The notes: a model not told the origin generated them from the sequence alone. Shown: positions 42,401 to 56,180, counted from the first letter of the stretch. The stretch is 64,000 nucleotides of DNA from Agarophyton chilense (GCA_030374765.1 JARGXX010000004.1:372001-436000); one strand, 5' to 3'. Numbers and translations: made by a program.

Positions 42401-45400
42401 TTCATTCTTTGAAAGTTTTAAACATTTGGCACAGAAAACTAACGTCTGTAAGACGCGAATGCGTTTGATGATTACAGCAACTAGATCCGCTCTTTCTCTA
42501 TTGATTGCTTGATCGCCACGAAATGTGCAGCTTCTGCATCAAATATTTCATTCTTTACTCCCTGCTACTTCTTCGATCTCTAGTTTTTGATCCGACCTTT
42601 ATTGTGTAGCTCTCATCTCAGCTTTTGCTTGGTCTTTTCTTTGATTAAAACATATTACATTATCAACTACATCGCAATTGTTAATGACAACCCACTGTTG
42701 TTCTAATGGTTATCTTCGTAGCGTTCAAAGCCCTTTTCACGGTTCGTTGCTGTAGGTATTCGAAGCTGTTTGGTATATATTTTAAAGGCAACAGTCGATT
42801 GAAAACCGGTCAAAGCTCGATGCCATTCTCTTGTCAAACGGAATTTCGGCGAAAGAAGAACAAAAGAACTTAAACGTAGGTCGCAGATGGAACGGTGCAG
42901 TCGCTAATAAAACAAAGATCGGGAACCTGCGACTGTCATTGGTATAAACGCTGAAGTAACGTGGGTGCGTTATAGTACATTTTGACTTTCGATATTATGC
43001 CTGACATGCAAGCTGGCCTCCTTAACATTTCTTGGGTCTGTTGCAGTCTTTGAACCAGTGCAAGATATTGAAAAAATGAAATTAGGCCGGTCAATAAAAA
43101 ACAGCTAGGTTTCGGGGTTCGCCCCGATCTGATTATGTTCCATCTTTGCTTTGAGGCCATCAACGCTAAGTTCGTACCGTCTCCACAACCGTTCCATCAT
43201 TGCACATCTCATCAACAAGCAGCGCCCGCAGTTCCACACGTAACTTTTCGGAGAAACTAATGGCTCTGAAACAGGCACCTTCGATACAGTTTGTAACCGC
43301 AGACGTCGTGGTCTCGCAGCCGTATGAATCTATAGATAGTGTGTTAACAAATTCTCAAAATGTCTTTTTACCCGTTTTCCGTCTTTGTAATGCAGAATGC
43401 ACGTCTTGCAGCCTGTGGAATGCAGCCGCTGAGCAAAACGGTTGGCGCTGTGCATTCAGAGCAGTGAAAGTAGCTCAAGTAAAGCAATGGTCGCCCATAC
43501 ATATGTCCAAGCTTTGTGCAGACTCCAAAGAGAAAGAAACATGCGTCAACCCCTTCCAAAAAGCACTTTCGCAACACTTGGAGCTTGCTTCTGTCGTAGA
43601 CAACACAGTTACAGTCTGCGGTAAGTGCATTCGCAACTGGATGGACATGCAACGGGTGACAAAAAGCACATGAGGAATGTGAAATACTGGAGAGTTGCAC
43701 ATCGTCAATGGAAGAGCCGCTGTTCTACATTGGAAAATTGGTCTCAGAGAGAACGCTCTTTGAAGTCTAGGCGGGTGAGCTTCTTGTGCAATTCTGGTGA
43801 TTCATTGTTCTCTGCAGTCACAAAGATAAGTGCACGTCTCATTTTAGAACGGGTTTCGAACCTTGTTTTGGCAGAATAGGAAAAGCTCCAGTTGTGATTA
43901 AGGACACTACTCGTTCGTAATACTTGAAAATATTTCCATTGTGACCCATTAAATCGGTTTCAAGCACATATAAACCTGTGGAAGTAAAAGGTAATTGCAG
44001 CAGCAATGGACTTACTGCTCACAGAAGAGATTCAGTAGCATCGCGCTTGGCATCATAGCTTTTTCGCAAACATTTTGGATGTTTCGTGTTGAAGTAAGCT
44101 CGAAATATACGATAGACATCTGTATGGGTGATCAACAGGAACATAAGGGACGAAGATGTCTCACTATAGTCGCTCTATTTGAGATGAAATGAAGATTACG
44201 AAAGAGTTAGTGAGTTTGAATGCCGGTAAGATGTATAAGATGTGATGAGTCTGCAGCACGCAGTGTGCCGCTTCCATTATATCCTTAGGTTCGTGTGGAT
44301 GAGCTATAGACTTACGGTAGATAGATAGCGCCACGGACGAACCAGTCTCCGGCATTCGTCAGGATGGATTTGAGGTGGTCGCTTTTTCGGAAAAGAATTG
44401 ATATAACAACTTCACATAAGCGAGTTGTTAGTTCAAGAAGCACTTTGTTTGTTGCCAACTTGCTCCGCTTGGCAGACATGCAATAAAACAGCTCATCAGG
44501 GGTATGGAAGCTAGAGAAAATTGCGATGATATGTCGCGAAGCACAGAGATTGACCAAAGCTCGGTTGTCGAAGATGCTCCAAAGCATCTCGCCCCATGGA
44601 ATCATTTCAAAGGTTCGCAACGGCAGGAAAATTCTGCCCTGCACCTTTCTTTTGATTTCTCTTGCATCAATTGACAGACTGGTTGCACCGCCAAAACAAC
44701 CAAACGTCATTACAGAGGAATCCCTGTGTTGGCGTTAAAGAAAAGAAAACAACTTTTCCAAGCAAAGTGAAATTTAAATGAAAAGATTATGCTAACTAAT
44801 CATATGGAGCTAAATTCTCCTTAACGGTTGATCGACGGTGAATCTATCTCTGTTATTAACGGCCCTGAATCTATTTTTTCATCCTCATCAACTATATGCT
44901 GTGCTGGACGTTTTCATCCCTTTGCGTGCTGCGTTATTAGTGACATGCTGCAGTCTTAAAAACTCTTTTTATAACGTTTGTTAACTCTTTTCATGCAGTC
45001 AGGAGAACAAAATAACGCCAAAAATAAGATATGCGCATCAGACTCTGATTAAAAAATCACCGCTATTGCAATTCATGAAAACCCTTCAACTCCTATACAG
45101 TCTGTGTTGCGTACCGCTGCTGCTCAATATTTAAGTTTTATATTTGTAGCAACTCCATTTTGAAGTCAAATGTCACCTCCAAATTCTGCAAATCTGCTCG
45201 TAGTCGTAATGCGCGATCAACTCGCTTCAGTCTGCTCTGGTTCCAGGAGCCGAAGGTGTGGTATTCAGGTCAGTACCTACTATTCGCCCCCAATATCTTC
45301 CCAATCACTTCAACAGAACAATCATCCAAGTTTCCAAAAAACCTTGAGTGCAATCTTTCAAGCGGCACCAAATTCTCTCACGCAAGATCTGAGTTACGAC

Positions 45401-46366
45401 CAGTCGGATGTGTTGCTTAGCGTTTTAGATCTGCTTGATACCCCTACAAATGAAGATATAACAAGCCTACCCCGAATGCCACTCTCTCTTGCAGGTTATT
45501 TCAACAAAATCATCGATACTCCTCTGACAAAACTAGCTGAATTGGCAAACTCTGATCATATTGATGTGAAGGTACGTGCAAATGCCCGCACATGCAAAAT
45601 AATCCTGTAAAGAGAGTACTGTCTGCTCTTTTGTGCTTGCCCCCAGCACCTCCTAGAGCAAGCGGGGGCAGATGGTGTACTTGTAGGCTATCGAGTAGTA
45701 CGTAATTATGTTCGTTGTGCTGGTCGTATTGATTAGAACAACTGAGCAAATCCGGCGCACCTGGTGCTGGTCTTCTGTGCCTAAATAAAATATTTTATAC
45801 AACTCCTTTTTATTGAGAACGACTATTTATCTGGTAGAGTAAATTTTGCTTTGCATCGAGCTTACAGCAGTAGCATACTAAAATCATATTATTTTTAGCC
45901 GGTCGTTTCTTGAACTCAAGCTATATGTGGGCCCATAACAATCAGAAAACCTAAACGAATCCGGCGCATCTTTACGGGTATGCTTTGCCTAGAATATATC
46001 CATTATAGTGTTTTTGTTACAATCTAATGAATCGTACTAAAGCCTAAACGTATTAGATATGAATCAATAAAGACTATGGCAGTTTTGAATGACCATATTG
46101 AAGCTTTAACTACCCAATGAAAAATAAACTAGTGAACTTCTGAGTCATTAGTATAGGCGACTACTGTATAACATTTGCTTCTAGATACTCCAAAAATGTT
46201 TTCATGGAATGAGATTTGGGTAGGATGGCTGTATTCTTTGAAAATCTGCGGCGTGGTTTGTTGCGCACATCGTTTTCTAACAGCAAGAGGTGTTAAACGC
46301 GTCGGTTACATATTTAACGCGCAAGAATAGCTGCGTATTCCAACTCTATAAAGCCGTCGTTATTTT
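42401..46366. other. Largely uninterpretable AT-rich stretch with two unassigned frames
   Basis: A plus-strand frame at 43200-43673 (157 residues) has CNAECTSC and CGKC pairs but nothing else recognisable. A plus-strand frame at 45170-45610 (146 residues) has a plausible ATG context, and GTACGTG near its end could be a splice donor. Neither has a known motif or a second copy to test. No RNA gene or array is visible. Confidence 0.3.
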
Positions 46367-46636
46367 TGTCGTGTCGCAATTTGCGCTCGTCGTACGTGAA
46401 GCAAAAAAGGTTGGGCACCAAGAGAAGTTCTGCGCTGTGTCGAATGCCTCCGGACTCTGTGAAAGTGTCTGATATTCGTTATTATATAATAGTCTTTGGT
46501 GCTTCAATACCAGTTCTTGGGTTGCGCTTCTAGATTTTCCATGATACGTGGGCTTTGTAGGTGTCGCTGTCGTCCAGCAGTTGTCTATTTTGAGGGCCTA
46601 GTCAGTCGAAACGCCGGCATACCAATCCAAACTGCA
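46367..46636 (-). repeat. Element F 3' LTR (approximate limits)
   Basis: About 270 bases, diverged from 62358-62630 but colinear over the whole length. It contains ATTATATAATAGTC, parallel to TTATATAGGATTC in the other copy. Confidence 0.65.
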
Positions 46637-46725
46637 ATCCACTGTGAGCTGCAACTGCGGAACGGATGACGTAACAAAGGCACGTATACACGTGAATGAA
46701 CTCTGAGATAGTATTACTAATTATT

Positions 46726-47822
46726 TTATTTTTTCGTTAGAATAGGGTAGGCTTGAAAGTAGGGTCTCAGCTCCGTTGCACCTAAGTTTTCGGGCTTGGC
46801 CGCCACCCTTGGCAGTAGTCGGCACGCAAGCCTAACTTTTCGCCTTCGCCGTTTGCGCAGATCATCTACTACTTCGAACGGTTCTAATACAGGTTTCCAA
46901 GCCGACCCTCCCCTCCGCGCGTTCTTGACTGTGCCTGGTGGCAGCGCCCGACCATTATACCTACCGTGAACAGGTGCTTTCTTGCTCACGCGTGGTACAC
47001 TCACACATGACCCTCAATCGCTCGTTACAATCTTGCTTTTGAAAAATATCTCACAACCGTGTCCAACTCTCCTTTGGGTTTAGTGATTCCGTCGAATAGG
47101 CCGTCTGGCTTCAGCCTGTTGAAAACTTCGAGTGGAAATCGATTCTTCAATCGCTTTAACGGAGAGTTGTTCAATGCTGACTGCATAAGTGGCCTTACAC
47201 TGAGCCATGGGGTTAATTGAAGCTGCAACTCTGACAGTAGTGCTCTTGCCGCTCTTGCAAGCTCTTTGCACACTACTTAGACTATATTGTTTTTCCATGG
47301 GGCGTAGGCGAAGGTAAAATAATGCTTATTGTGAAAATGATCTTTGAGATTACGCTTCACGGTGTTCTTAAAATGGATGGCATGATCAAACATTTGTGTC
47401 CTCGAAGTTCAGAAGTCGGCGAACCATTTTGTAAGTAGTTGAGTGGTTACTTCAGCCGCTGTTTCGATTGTCGGTACGAGCCATGGATAACCAGAGAATT
47501 TGTCTCTGATCAACATAACGTAGATGTGATTCTTTCCTCCCTTTCCCATATAGCTGTAGTTGAAATGGATTACATCGTTGATTTTCGTGGCGCGGATTGA
47601 AGATCCGAGAGGACTTGGCACGATATATTTAGGGTGACTAGCAAGTCTGTGGATACAGGATGCCACGAAATAGTTCATATCTTTCTCGATACAGTCCCAC
47701 CAGAAGTGTAGCTCTATATTTGTCTCTTTCACTTTCTTTGCTCAGTAATCTGTGAATCCAGTGTGTGCTGCGATCAAAATTCTTAGCTTTCAGTGTGTGT
47801 CTGACTTCGGTACCCATATAAT
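46726..47822 (-). pseudogene. Element F integrase region
   Basis: The core includes NHIYVMLIRDKFSGYPWLVP, the standard gypsy integrase strand pattern around the first catalytic aspartates. Near 46740-46900 LEPFEVVDD and ATELRPYF resemble the integrase C-terminal GPF...LRPYF motif. Element E separates it from the RNase H part. Fossil, several breaks. Confidence 0.65.
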
Positions 47823-48709
47823 TGTAGGACAACGCTTGAAGTGGAGACACCATGAAGATGTTTGGGATCTTCCTCTCTTGAGAGACACACCTCAGGTGGA
47901 GGAGACGCGTCTCAGTGGAGCACAGAAACAGAGCCACTCTGGAAAGGCACGACGAAGTCGGGTGTAAGACCAAGGCCAATCCGGCGGGATATACCTAGAG
48001 TGTTTAGGTGAGCACGGCACAGTACGGGGTGTGACCAATCTTAGGCGGAGCGGTATCACGGCGATTGTCTGAAAAGGAGCGAGTAAACACTCGTATGAGG
48101 TGGACGAGCGAGGTGAGTGAGACGGCCACTCACGAGAGCCAAAAAAGAGACCAAGAGGAAAACGGGGGCGAAACCCTATTCAGGGGCGGGACTACGACAA
48201 GTGTCGGCGATTAAATATGAACCCACGGTGGCAATAGCCCTCTGGTCGACAGAGGCGTGGATGAACTAACGTGCAGCGGGCGCTCACGCAGTATGCGGTG
48301 AAGACGCGCCGAAGGCGAAAAGTTCAGAGCCAGGACTACCTCCTTGGGATCTCCTAAGAGGGTGTTTACTGGGAAGCAGTGCTCAACCTCCTAAGTAGTG
48401 TGGCGCACGGCCCCTGACAGTGGGTGTACGCCCGGAAAATAGACACTAAATAGCGATAGCGTAGCTAAATAAATACTGAAAAATACTAAATAATACTAAC
48501 CATTAGGTAGAATCCGGGCCACGTGTGGCACGCCTCGCACTCGAGCGTCGCCATCCGTGCAGTCCACGTGTTCCACCAGTGCGCACCTCCGGTCCTAACC
48601 GGCCGTCGGCGCGCAATGCGGTATAGTTTGTCATAGACCAAGCTAGTCCTCAAGCGAGCGAAATCTCTAAGTCCTGGGAAGAAACCCCCTTGAAGGGCAT
48701 TGTACTTCA
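47823..48709 (-). repeat. Element E 3' LTR
   Basis: 887 bases, TGTAGGACAACGC to TTGTACTTCA. It matches the right LTR and the split solo LTR. Confidence 0.93.
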
Positions 48710-48722
48710 TATCCCCCTCCTT
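48710..48722 (-). other. Element E polypurine tract
   Basis: The minus strand reads AAGGAGGGGGATA against the LTR, matching the element A tract AAGGAGGGGGAGA. Confidence 0.75.
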
Positions 48723-48744
48723 GGGTGACGAACACGCCGTAGAC

Positions 48745-50608
48745 ATGGCGGGGAGGCAACGGTCCAACCGGCATAAAAGCGAGCCGCGTAACGCGTCCAG
48801 CGACCACTCGACTGTCGAAGGCAGGGCTGCACAAACCAAAGAAAAACGGCCCAACGCGGTAACCACTCCTCGAACTCCGAGCGTGCTTCTGCATCGTACA
48901 CCAACCTCTAGCGAATACATTTCGATACCTCGGCGACCAGTACTCCCGATGAACGGTGGTAATAATCCCCGCAGGGGTTACTTCTCCGGTTTCCATTCGG
49001 CTCCCCTTCCGCGGGGGAGGGCCCCGTCAACCGCCTCGAGCCGATCCCGGGGTCCCGTTGAAGCTTCAAGCCACATCACTCCTGCGGAGGACACCTGGCC
49101 CTGTTACGACGAGCTCGTCGGGTTAAACCCGCGTCAACATGCGGCGATGCTCCGGAGAGCTCCGTGGTTCCATCCGACAGCGGTCTTCGACGAAGAACTC
49201 GTGGCGTCGTATGCTGATGGCAATGCGCGTCTCCCGGGCGAGCTGCCGGCTTTGATCACCACCTCGTGGGATTGGCGACGCCGTGTGGCGGTTCCCGTTC
49301 ACGCGATCCTGCGGCGAAAACGCGAGTCGGCGGGGGAGGCGCATTGCGTACTTGTCCGCATCGGCTATTCACGGATCAACCGGGCGAACTTTCAATACCC
49401 CATCCCCGACGAATTCGGCTTCGACCTACGGATGTACCGGACTCAGGGTGAGCTCGGCTATTGTGACCGCCTTCCGGCGTTGGAAACTTACGCATGGCGC
49501 GGTCACCCGCGAGCGCATCAAGAAGCGATCTGCTGGGCCTATCCGATCATTCTTGCCGTGTTTCGTCACCTTCGTCGTGAGTCCCGATACCGGTGGTTAC
49601 AGAAACTCATCCGCGAGGAGCGTCGGGGCAGATCCCGCTTTGGGTTCCTTGTCCCTTATCAGAACACAGAGATAAACCGGATTAGTCCCTTCTATCAGTT
49701 CGGGCGATGCGTTCCCCTGCTTGGGTGGTGGTCCTCCGTCGAGGTGTACCCGGGATGTTAAGTGGAGTTGCCTCCAGTCGTCTCCTATATGGGCTCGTAC
49801 CTCATCGAGGATCGGCACTCCGGCTTATGGTCCGTGGTCCTAACCGAATGGGCAGTCCGCGCCGCGGCGTACATCTTGTGGGAAGCCTACGACCAGTATC
49901 GACTGTGGTATCTTCCTCCGCGCTTGCGTGGTTACATCCGGCAGCTGGACCTTCAACTCTCTCTTGGAGGTGTCAATAACGCTGATGAAGCTCAGGAGCT
50001 CATTGACATCATTGGGCGTGTCGACTGGGCTGTCGTGGCTGTCTGGCAGAGCGGCCGTGGGCAAGAAGCCGGTGGGGCTGATCGGTCTCCGGGGCGTCGC
50101 ACGCCGTTGGAGGGAGATTTCATCTTCTTTAACCCATGGGAGCAGCAAGAGATCTCCGAGGCGGAGGCGTCGGCGGATGGCTCCGCGAGGCATACCATAT
50201 GGGCACCCCGTGGGGTTTGTCAACTCGGATGACTTCTACTTCGCCTATGGCGGTGATGATCTCCCGGAGGAGGCGGGCGAATATCGTGGCGACGAGGTCA
50301 TGGAAGACGTGGGAGACCCCGATGGTGCCGATACTATGGCGCAGCCGGCGCAGGGAGCGACTCACGCAGGTGCGGTCGTCGATTCAGTGGCGGCGGCGTT
50401 GCCGGACGAACCGGAAGTTATCGAGGTTCCCATACGCCCAGAGGCGGTCGTGATCTCCCAGTTCCTTCGGGGTGTTGGACTGAACGCGCAAGCGGCGAGC
50501 GCCGACATCGGTACGATGAGAGACGCCCTCGTGGCACGCCTGACCGGCGGGAGTAACTCTGCTAGCGATTCGGTTGGCTCGCACGGCAGTACGGGTTCTT
50601 CCAACTAA
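48745..50608 (+). pseudogene. Antisense gene of element E, homologue of the element A antisense gene
   Basis: It begins with ATG at 48745, 35 bases inside the 3' LTR, and runs opposite to pol for about 620 codons. Shared blocks with element A, in order: GYFSGF, RAPWFHPTAV followed by D-E-L and S-Y, a Trp-Arg block, the DEFGFD/PEYVFD region, a FRHLRRE-like block, SRFGFLVPY, GRCVPLLGWWS, the PP.VSYMGS block, EWAVRAAAYILWEAYDQYR followed by WYLPP, and GHPVGF. The N-terminal 70 residues and the acidic, Ala-rich C-terminal tail are not alignable by eye. Protein similarity is kept although the DNA is well diverged, which suggests past selection. The function is unknown. Part of a broken element, with few breaks in this region. 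Confidence 0.7.
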
Positions 50609-50689
50609 TCTCTTGTGATCTTGGTTAGTATATCCCGCTGTGCGGTAGTGTGTGCAGCAACTTCAAAAATAGTAAACTGCTTCCGTCTA

Positions 50690-50830
50690 TGACGTATTTG
50701 TATTCTTTCTTTTCTTCCACTTCTTCTGAGTATCCTTCTCCAGATCTTCTGTGCATCTTCTCCGTCTTCCAAGGGTCTTTATCCAGATCTTCTCTTCCTT
50801 TATCCCCATCGGGTGTCTTTTTATCCCACT
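50690..50830. repeat. Pyrimidine-rich spacer in element E
   Basis: TCTTCC- and CTTTT-rich plus strand between the antisense gene and the chromodomain, equivalent to 8160-8340 in element A. Confidence 0.5.
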
Positions 50831-50869
50831 TGGGCTCGGTCTATGGTAGCCAGCAAAGCCGTGACAGTA

Positions 50870-51021
50870 CGACGATGATACTGTACCACCTTTGACCGAG
50901 GTAGGTGCTCTATCGGTTCGTCTGAATCCCATTCGGGGCCGTACCCATACCAACGGATCAAGTATTGGAGATACCCCTCTGGGTGGTAAGAGAGCTCCAG
51001 AATGCGTCCGACCACGAACTC
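50870..51021 (-). pseudogene. Element E chromodomain
   Basis: FVVGRILELSYHPEGYLQYL, then IRWYGYGPEWDSDEPIEHLP. The aromatic and acidic pattern matches the A and D chromodomains at the same place. Confidence 0.8.
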
Positions 51022-51390
51022 TTGTCGGCACACTTCCCGGCCATCCCGTATGACGGTGTCGCTATTTCCGGGTGGTACCCATCCTGAGCCAGGGGGTACC
51101 GAAGTGATCACGCGTTGGGCGGCTTCGCTCCGGTCGAACCGTGTAGCGCGCAAGGCAGTCCTCAGCTGAGTAGAATGTAGACCCGACTTCGGCGGTTCAT
51201 ATTCTCCAAGTGCCTGGTTTCCTTCGGCGTTTCCCACTCCGGTTGGAGGGCCCACACCGGCGGTTAACCCGGGTGGTCGTTCTGCTAATCGGCGTGGTGA
51301 AGCTCGCTTTGGCGGTGAGATTCGCTGGGGCGGTGGCACATTGTCGCACCTCTCTGTCCCACAGAGAGGTTCCGTGTAGTCACGTGAGCG

Positions 51391-54300
51391 TTAGAATGGC
51401 TGGCTGTCCGGCGTCGGCGCCGTGGATGTATCCGCCTCCCTGTGCGGGGTACTTGGCGGTGCGTCGTCCACTCGTACTGTATCAGGCTGCGGTGCGTCGA
51501 GCGCATTTGCATTCCGTATTGCACGTGTGGTGAAACCTCGGTGATTGTTGGTGGTGTTATCCACAGCTGCGTTCTGAGGCTTGGATAGCGACTGCGTCGA
51601 GTCGTGCAGGACGTCAGTATCAGGCACCCCTGATGGACGAAGAATGACAAGCGACGGTGCGGCGTTTCCAGCGACGGTATCGACCGGACTACGACGGCTT
51701 TCGGGCGCCTCCCCCTCCTTAGACGATGCACCGGAATTGGTGTCCGTCGAGTGGACTGGGGAGGAGCGACGAATGCGCGACACGATTCTTTGCGGGTTGG
51801 GCGCCGCGGGTAGCGGAAGGTCAGACAAACCCCGAGATGGGTGTGGTAACGCGTAGGGCCGCGGGTGGACCTCGGGTAACGGGGTCGATGAATCCGTTTC
51901 AACGGGAGCAGTCACACCAGCAGGTTGGGATGTTAACGGCGGAGGAGTCGATACCACGCGATCGCGGGAGATGCGTTCGTGGTTACCAGCGAGGTCACCA
52001 ACGACAGTGTCGGAAGCCACCGAAATAATCCGAATGGAGCCGTCGGGAAAGGGTGACAGCCTGTGGGGTTTCTCCTTCTCTGGGTTCCAATACTCCTTGT
52101 GGATGAATACACAACCGTCGGGGGCGAGACGTGGCGGCGAGCGAGGGGCTTTGGTATCAAAGTCACGCTTGTAAGCGGCCTGGGCTCGGCCCATTGAACG
52201 CCGTGCGGCGGGAACGAGCTTCGTGAGCCAAGTTCTCCACGCTTCGCGGTAAGCAGTCGGTAACGGAAAGGTACCCAGCGTGGGCTGTGGTTCCAGCGCC
52301 ACGGGCGGGGGGGTACAGGACAGTACCGGCTCGAGGGGCGTTAATACTGTTGTCCTGTGCACCTGTGTCTTGTACGCAAAGGTGAGCGCATCAGTGAAGA
52401 AGTCCCAACCTTTGGGGGTGGTCTGCAACGTATGAACGGAGTGTCGCAAGTAATGTCCGGTTGAACCGTTCGGCCTGCCCATTAGTTGAGGGGTGGTAAG
52501 TGGTCGTGAACAGGTACTTAATGTCCAATATGCGACATACATCCTCGAAGAAACGAGAGGCGAACTGTTTCCCGTTATCAGAGAGGAGGTTGACCGGTGG
52601 ACCGTAGACGAAGACCCAGTGTAGGACGAAGGCTTTAGCCACGCTCATAGCGGAGATCTTCCCTAACGGTACGGTCCGGACCATATTGGAGAAGCGATCC
52701 GTAATTACGAGTAAGAACTTGTAATTCCGCTTAGTGGTAAGGAAGGGACCGAGTATATCGATGGCCACAAACTCCAATGGAGCGCGAGCTGGAAACCGCT
52801 TCAACTCCGTCGCATGACGGCGGAGTTTGACACGGTTCCGAGCGCAATCGGTACAAAACCGCACCGTTGGGTAGCATTTCACTCCCATGGCAGGCCAGTA
52901 GAAGATACGGCGTAGGGTGAGGTAAAGTTTCCGTCCCCCGACGTGGCCACTCAGTTTGGAGTAGTGCGACATCCGCAATACTCTCGACTGGAGGTTATGT
53001 GGTACCACGATTTGTGGGTGCGATCCGACGGTCCGTACAATGTATCCGGCGTCATTCACCTGAAAGGGGAGAGTACCTCCTCCATTGCGTTTAGCACGGA
53101 CCTTCGCGCAGAACGGGTCAGCGAATTGCTCGCGTATCATCTCCTCTGGAGTAATATGCACGAATTTTCCTGGTAAGGGTTTCTCTGAATCTTCCGAGAG
53201 AAGAAAGTCGTCCAATTCGGAACCGTAGTCTTAAGAGTCCATGTCTCGTTCCTCGTCCTAGATGGTAGCGTCGTCGCCATTCACTGCAAAGCAGGGTATG
53301 TAATCGTCTTTGACTGGTAGTGCTTCGCCAGTGCTTCGACAGTAGTGACAAGGCGGGAGAGAGCATCGGCTTGGGTGTTGCACGATCCTTTTCGGTACTG
53401 CACGTCAAAGTCAAATTCCGCTAGACGGAGACGCCAACGCATCAAGCGGCCTGAAGGCTTCGAGATGTAGAGTAGCCATCGAAGTGATGCGTGGTCCGTA
53501 AAAACGGTGAAATGATTACCCATGAGATAGGGGCGCAACGTTTGTAATTCCCACTCTACTGCAAGGCATTTCTTCCCCGAGACGGAGTAATTCTTCTCGT
53601 GGACGTTCAGCAAACGGGACCAGTACCGTATGGGGCGTCTTTCCCCATTGGGTGCAGTTTGAAACAGTGCACAACCTACTTGGTAGTCGCTGGCGTCCGT
53701 ATCTACGGTGAAGGACTTTCCAGGCTTAGGCAACGAGAGAATCGGGGCGGAGACGACAGAATCTTTAAGAGAGTTGAAAGATTCCGTTTGAACGGGGGTT
53801 AAGGGGTCCAGTTTTGGTGGTTGGGTTTTCCGCAAAAGCGCGTTTAACGGTGCAGCTTTGTCCGCAAAGCGCGGGATGAATCGTCGGTAGAAGTTGGCGA
53901 GTCCCAGAAAGGAACGAAGCTCGGTTTGCGTCCACGGTTCTTTAGCCTCTTTGAGTGACATAACACGAGTCTCCTCGATTGTAACACGTCCTGGACGGAT
54001 GACATGGCCGAGATACTTCACGGTGTCCGTGAAGAAGTCACATTTCTTCAACTTAAGAGTGACACCCGCATCTCGTAGAGTGGTCATGATATCCCTCACA
54101 TGAGTGAGATGTTTGCCCAGATCATCTGAGAAAACGATTATGTCATCCAGGTAGACCAGGCAGGTACGCCATTTGAAGCGGGCCAATAGGATGTCGATGG
54201 CTCGCTGGAAAGTAGCGGGGGCGTTGGTGAGACCAAAAGGCATCCGTCTGAAACGGTAGAGATCGGAGTGACACGCGAAAGCGGTTTTATCCTGGTCTTG

Positions 54301-55665
54301 CTTCCTGACCGGAACTTGCCAGTATTCCCAATTGGCGTTCAGGGTTGTAAAGAAGGTGGCAGTGCCCAGCGAGTCAATGTACACGTCCATTCTTGGGATT
54401 TGATACATGTCCTTGACGTTGACGGCATTCAACCGACAGTAGTCGACGCAAAACCTCCAGGAACGATCCTGCTTTGGAGCCAGTACTACTGGAGAAGCCC
54501 TTGGCGACTGAGCCGGCTCAATGACTCCTGCTCGAAGCATTTTATCCACTTGTGCTTTTTCCTCGGCGCGTGCGGCGGGTCCGGCACGGTATGGGTGCTG
54601 AGAGATGGGTCGCTGAGAGATGGGTCGCTGAGAGATGGGTCGCTGAGAGATGGGTCGCTGAGAGATGGGTCGCTGAGAGATGGGTCGGGTGTCCTGTAGC
54701 AAATCAATCCGGTGTTCCGTAGTAGAAATCTCACCAAGGGAGCCGTCCCACATAGTGGTGAAGTCCCTCAACAGTTCTCGCAATCGATGGCGGTATGACT
54801 CCGGGACGTGGCTGAGATCCAGGTCCTCGTGTTCTTGGACTGGATCGGGGCGGTCACGACTCGTTGAAACGGGCTGCGTCCCTGATGTTACAGGTTGAAC
54901 CCCGGGTACCGGCGATGAAACGGGTTCCGGGCTGTCCCCCTCCTTAGAGTGAACGACTCCGAGAACGTCAGCTGCGGTCAGCTTTGTCGGCACCATAGCG
55001 ATGGGGTGCGGCATGACGAACCCTATCAGTTGGATCTTCACCAGATACTGGGGTACAGTCCTTAGATTGGCGATCAGCACGTAAAACGGTTGGATTGGCT
55101 TCACATGGACGATTCCATTCGCAATTGCGAGGCTGTGCCTGTCATACAGTGACGACAATGGTTGCAAAACCCGGAGTCCGTGTTGAAAGGAGGTTACTTT
55201 CACCATCATTTGGGACTCAGGCGGGACGCACAACGACGCTGCGACGCGGAGCTCATTAGATTCACGGTTATCCGGTCCAGGGTCCTGTGCTGCCGGTAGC
55301 GGGACATGCTTCTTTGTAGCACGCCTAAGCGGACGACGAACGATCGGAGTGGACGATCCATCCTCCATCTCGACACGCCGTTGGCGGGGGAAGATCACTT
55401 CGACGAAGCGGTCGCAAAAGTCGCAACCCAAGATAACTGGGGCAGCTAATTTCCGACGTACGACGAAGTTGAGTTCCACCACGCGAGCGCCAACGCGGAC
55501 TGCCAGTTCTATGAACCCCACCGTATCCAACGGTTTGTTGTTCGCGTCAGCGACCTCCAGGACGTGGTCGCGGCGGATCTTAGACTGCAGAACACGCGGT
55601 AACACTTCCTCCACGACAAATTTCGGACCGGCACCGGTATCTAAGACGGTAAGGTGTCGCACCAT
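51391..55665 (-). pseudogene. Element E protease and pol region
   Basis: Protease VLDTGAGPKFVVEE lies near 55650. Reverse transcriptase with YLDDIIVFSDD is near 54150. RNase H TVDTDASDYQVGCALFQ is near 53700. The integrase zinc finger (GGRKLYLTLRRIFYWPA) is near 52920, and the D,D,E core runs to about 52450 (NGQAERFNRT). A linker and the Pro/Ser-rich tail follow to about 51400. Alignable with element A throughout. Broken fossil. Confidence 0.9.
54602..54690 (-). repeat. Six-copy 15-base minisatellite inside element E pol
   Basis: GAGATGGGTCGCTGA repeats about six times. On the minus strand it reads in frame as SQRPI repeats just before the reverse transcriptase, where element A has a single AQHPYRAG-type sequence. 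Confidence 0.9.
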
Positions 55666-56180
55666 AAACTGGGGTGAAAGGCCAAGGTCAGCATAGACCT
55701 TTTAGCTTCTCTTGGCCATCACCAGAACTCTATTCGGGAACCGGTTATGAAAAACGCGTTTCCACGGACGACGCAGAACACTAAAGTGTTCCGAGTTCAC
55801 GTCATTGACGGCCTCTTTCCTTGAAAGGATTTTGACCGGGGAGCGAGGCTTGGACGCCTCGGGCGCCATGGACCTTGACTCTGAGGGCGCCCTTCCTTGA
55901 GAGGAGACTCCTACATTTAGTTTTTCTGGGCCTGCTCCGCCGGAGGCGGGTGCTCAGGACGTTGAGCAGGCAACGCCGGGGCATCAGGTCCAGAAGGTAC
56001 CGCAGAAGCGGTGGGGTGATCGACCACGTCGGTGACACGGGAATCCGGCGCAGGTACGACCCGAGCTCGGGGAAGCGACACGTGATGTGGAACATCCGTT
56101 GGAGCACGGATATACGATGAAATCGGGACAGCGGCTTTGTCCTCCGGGGATAGGGCCTGGTAGTTGACTACGACTTGTGC

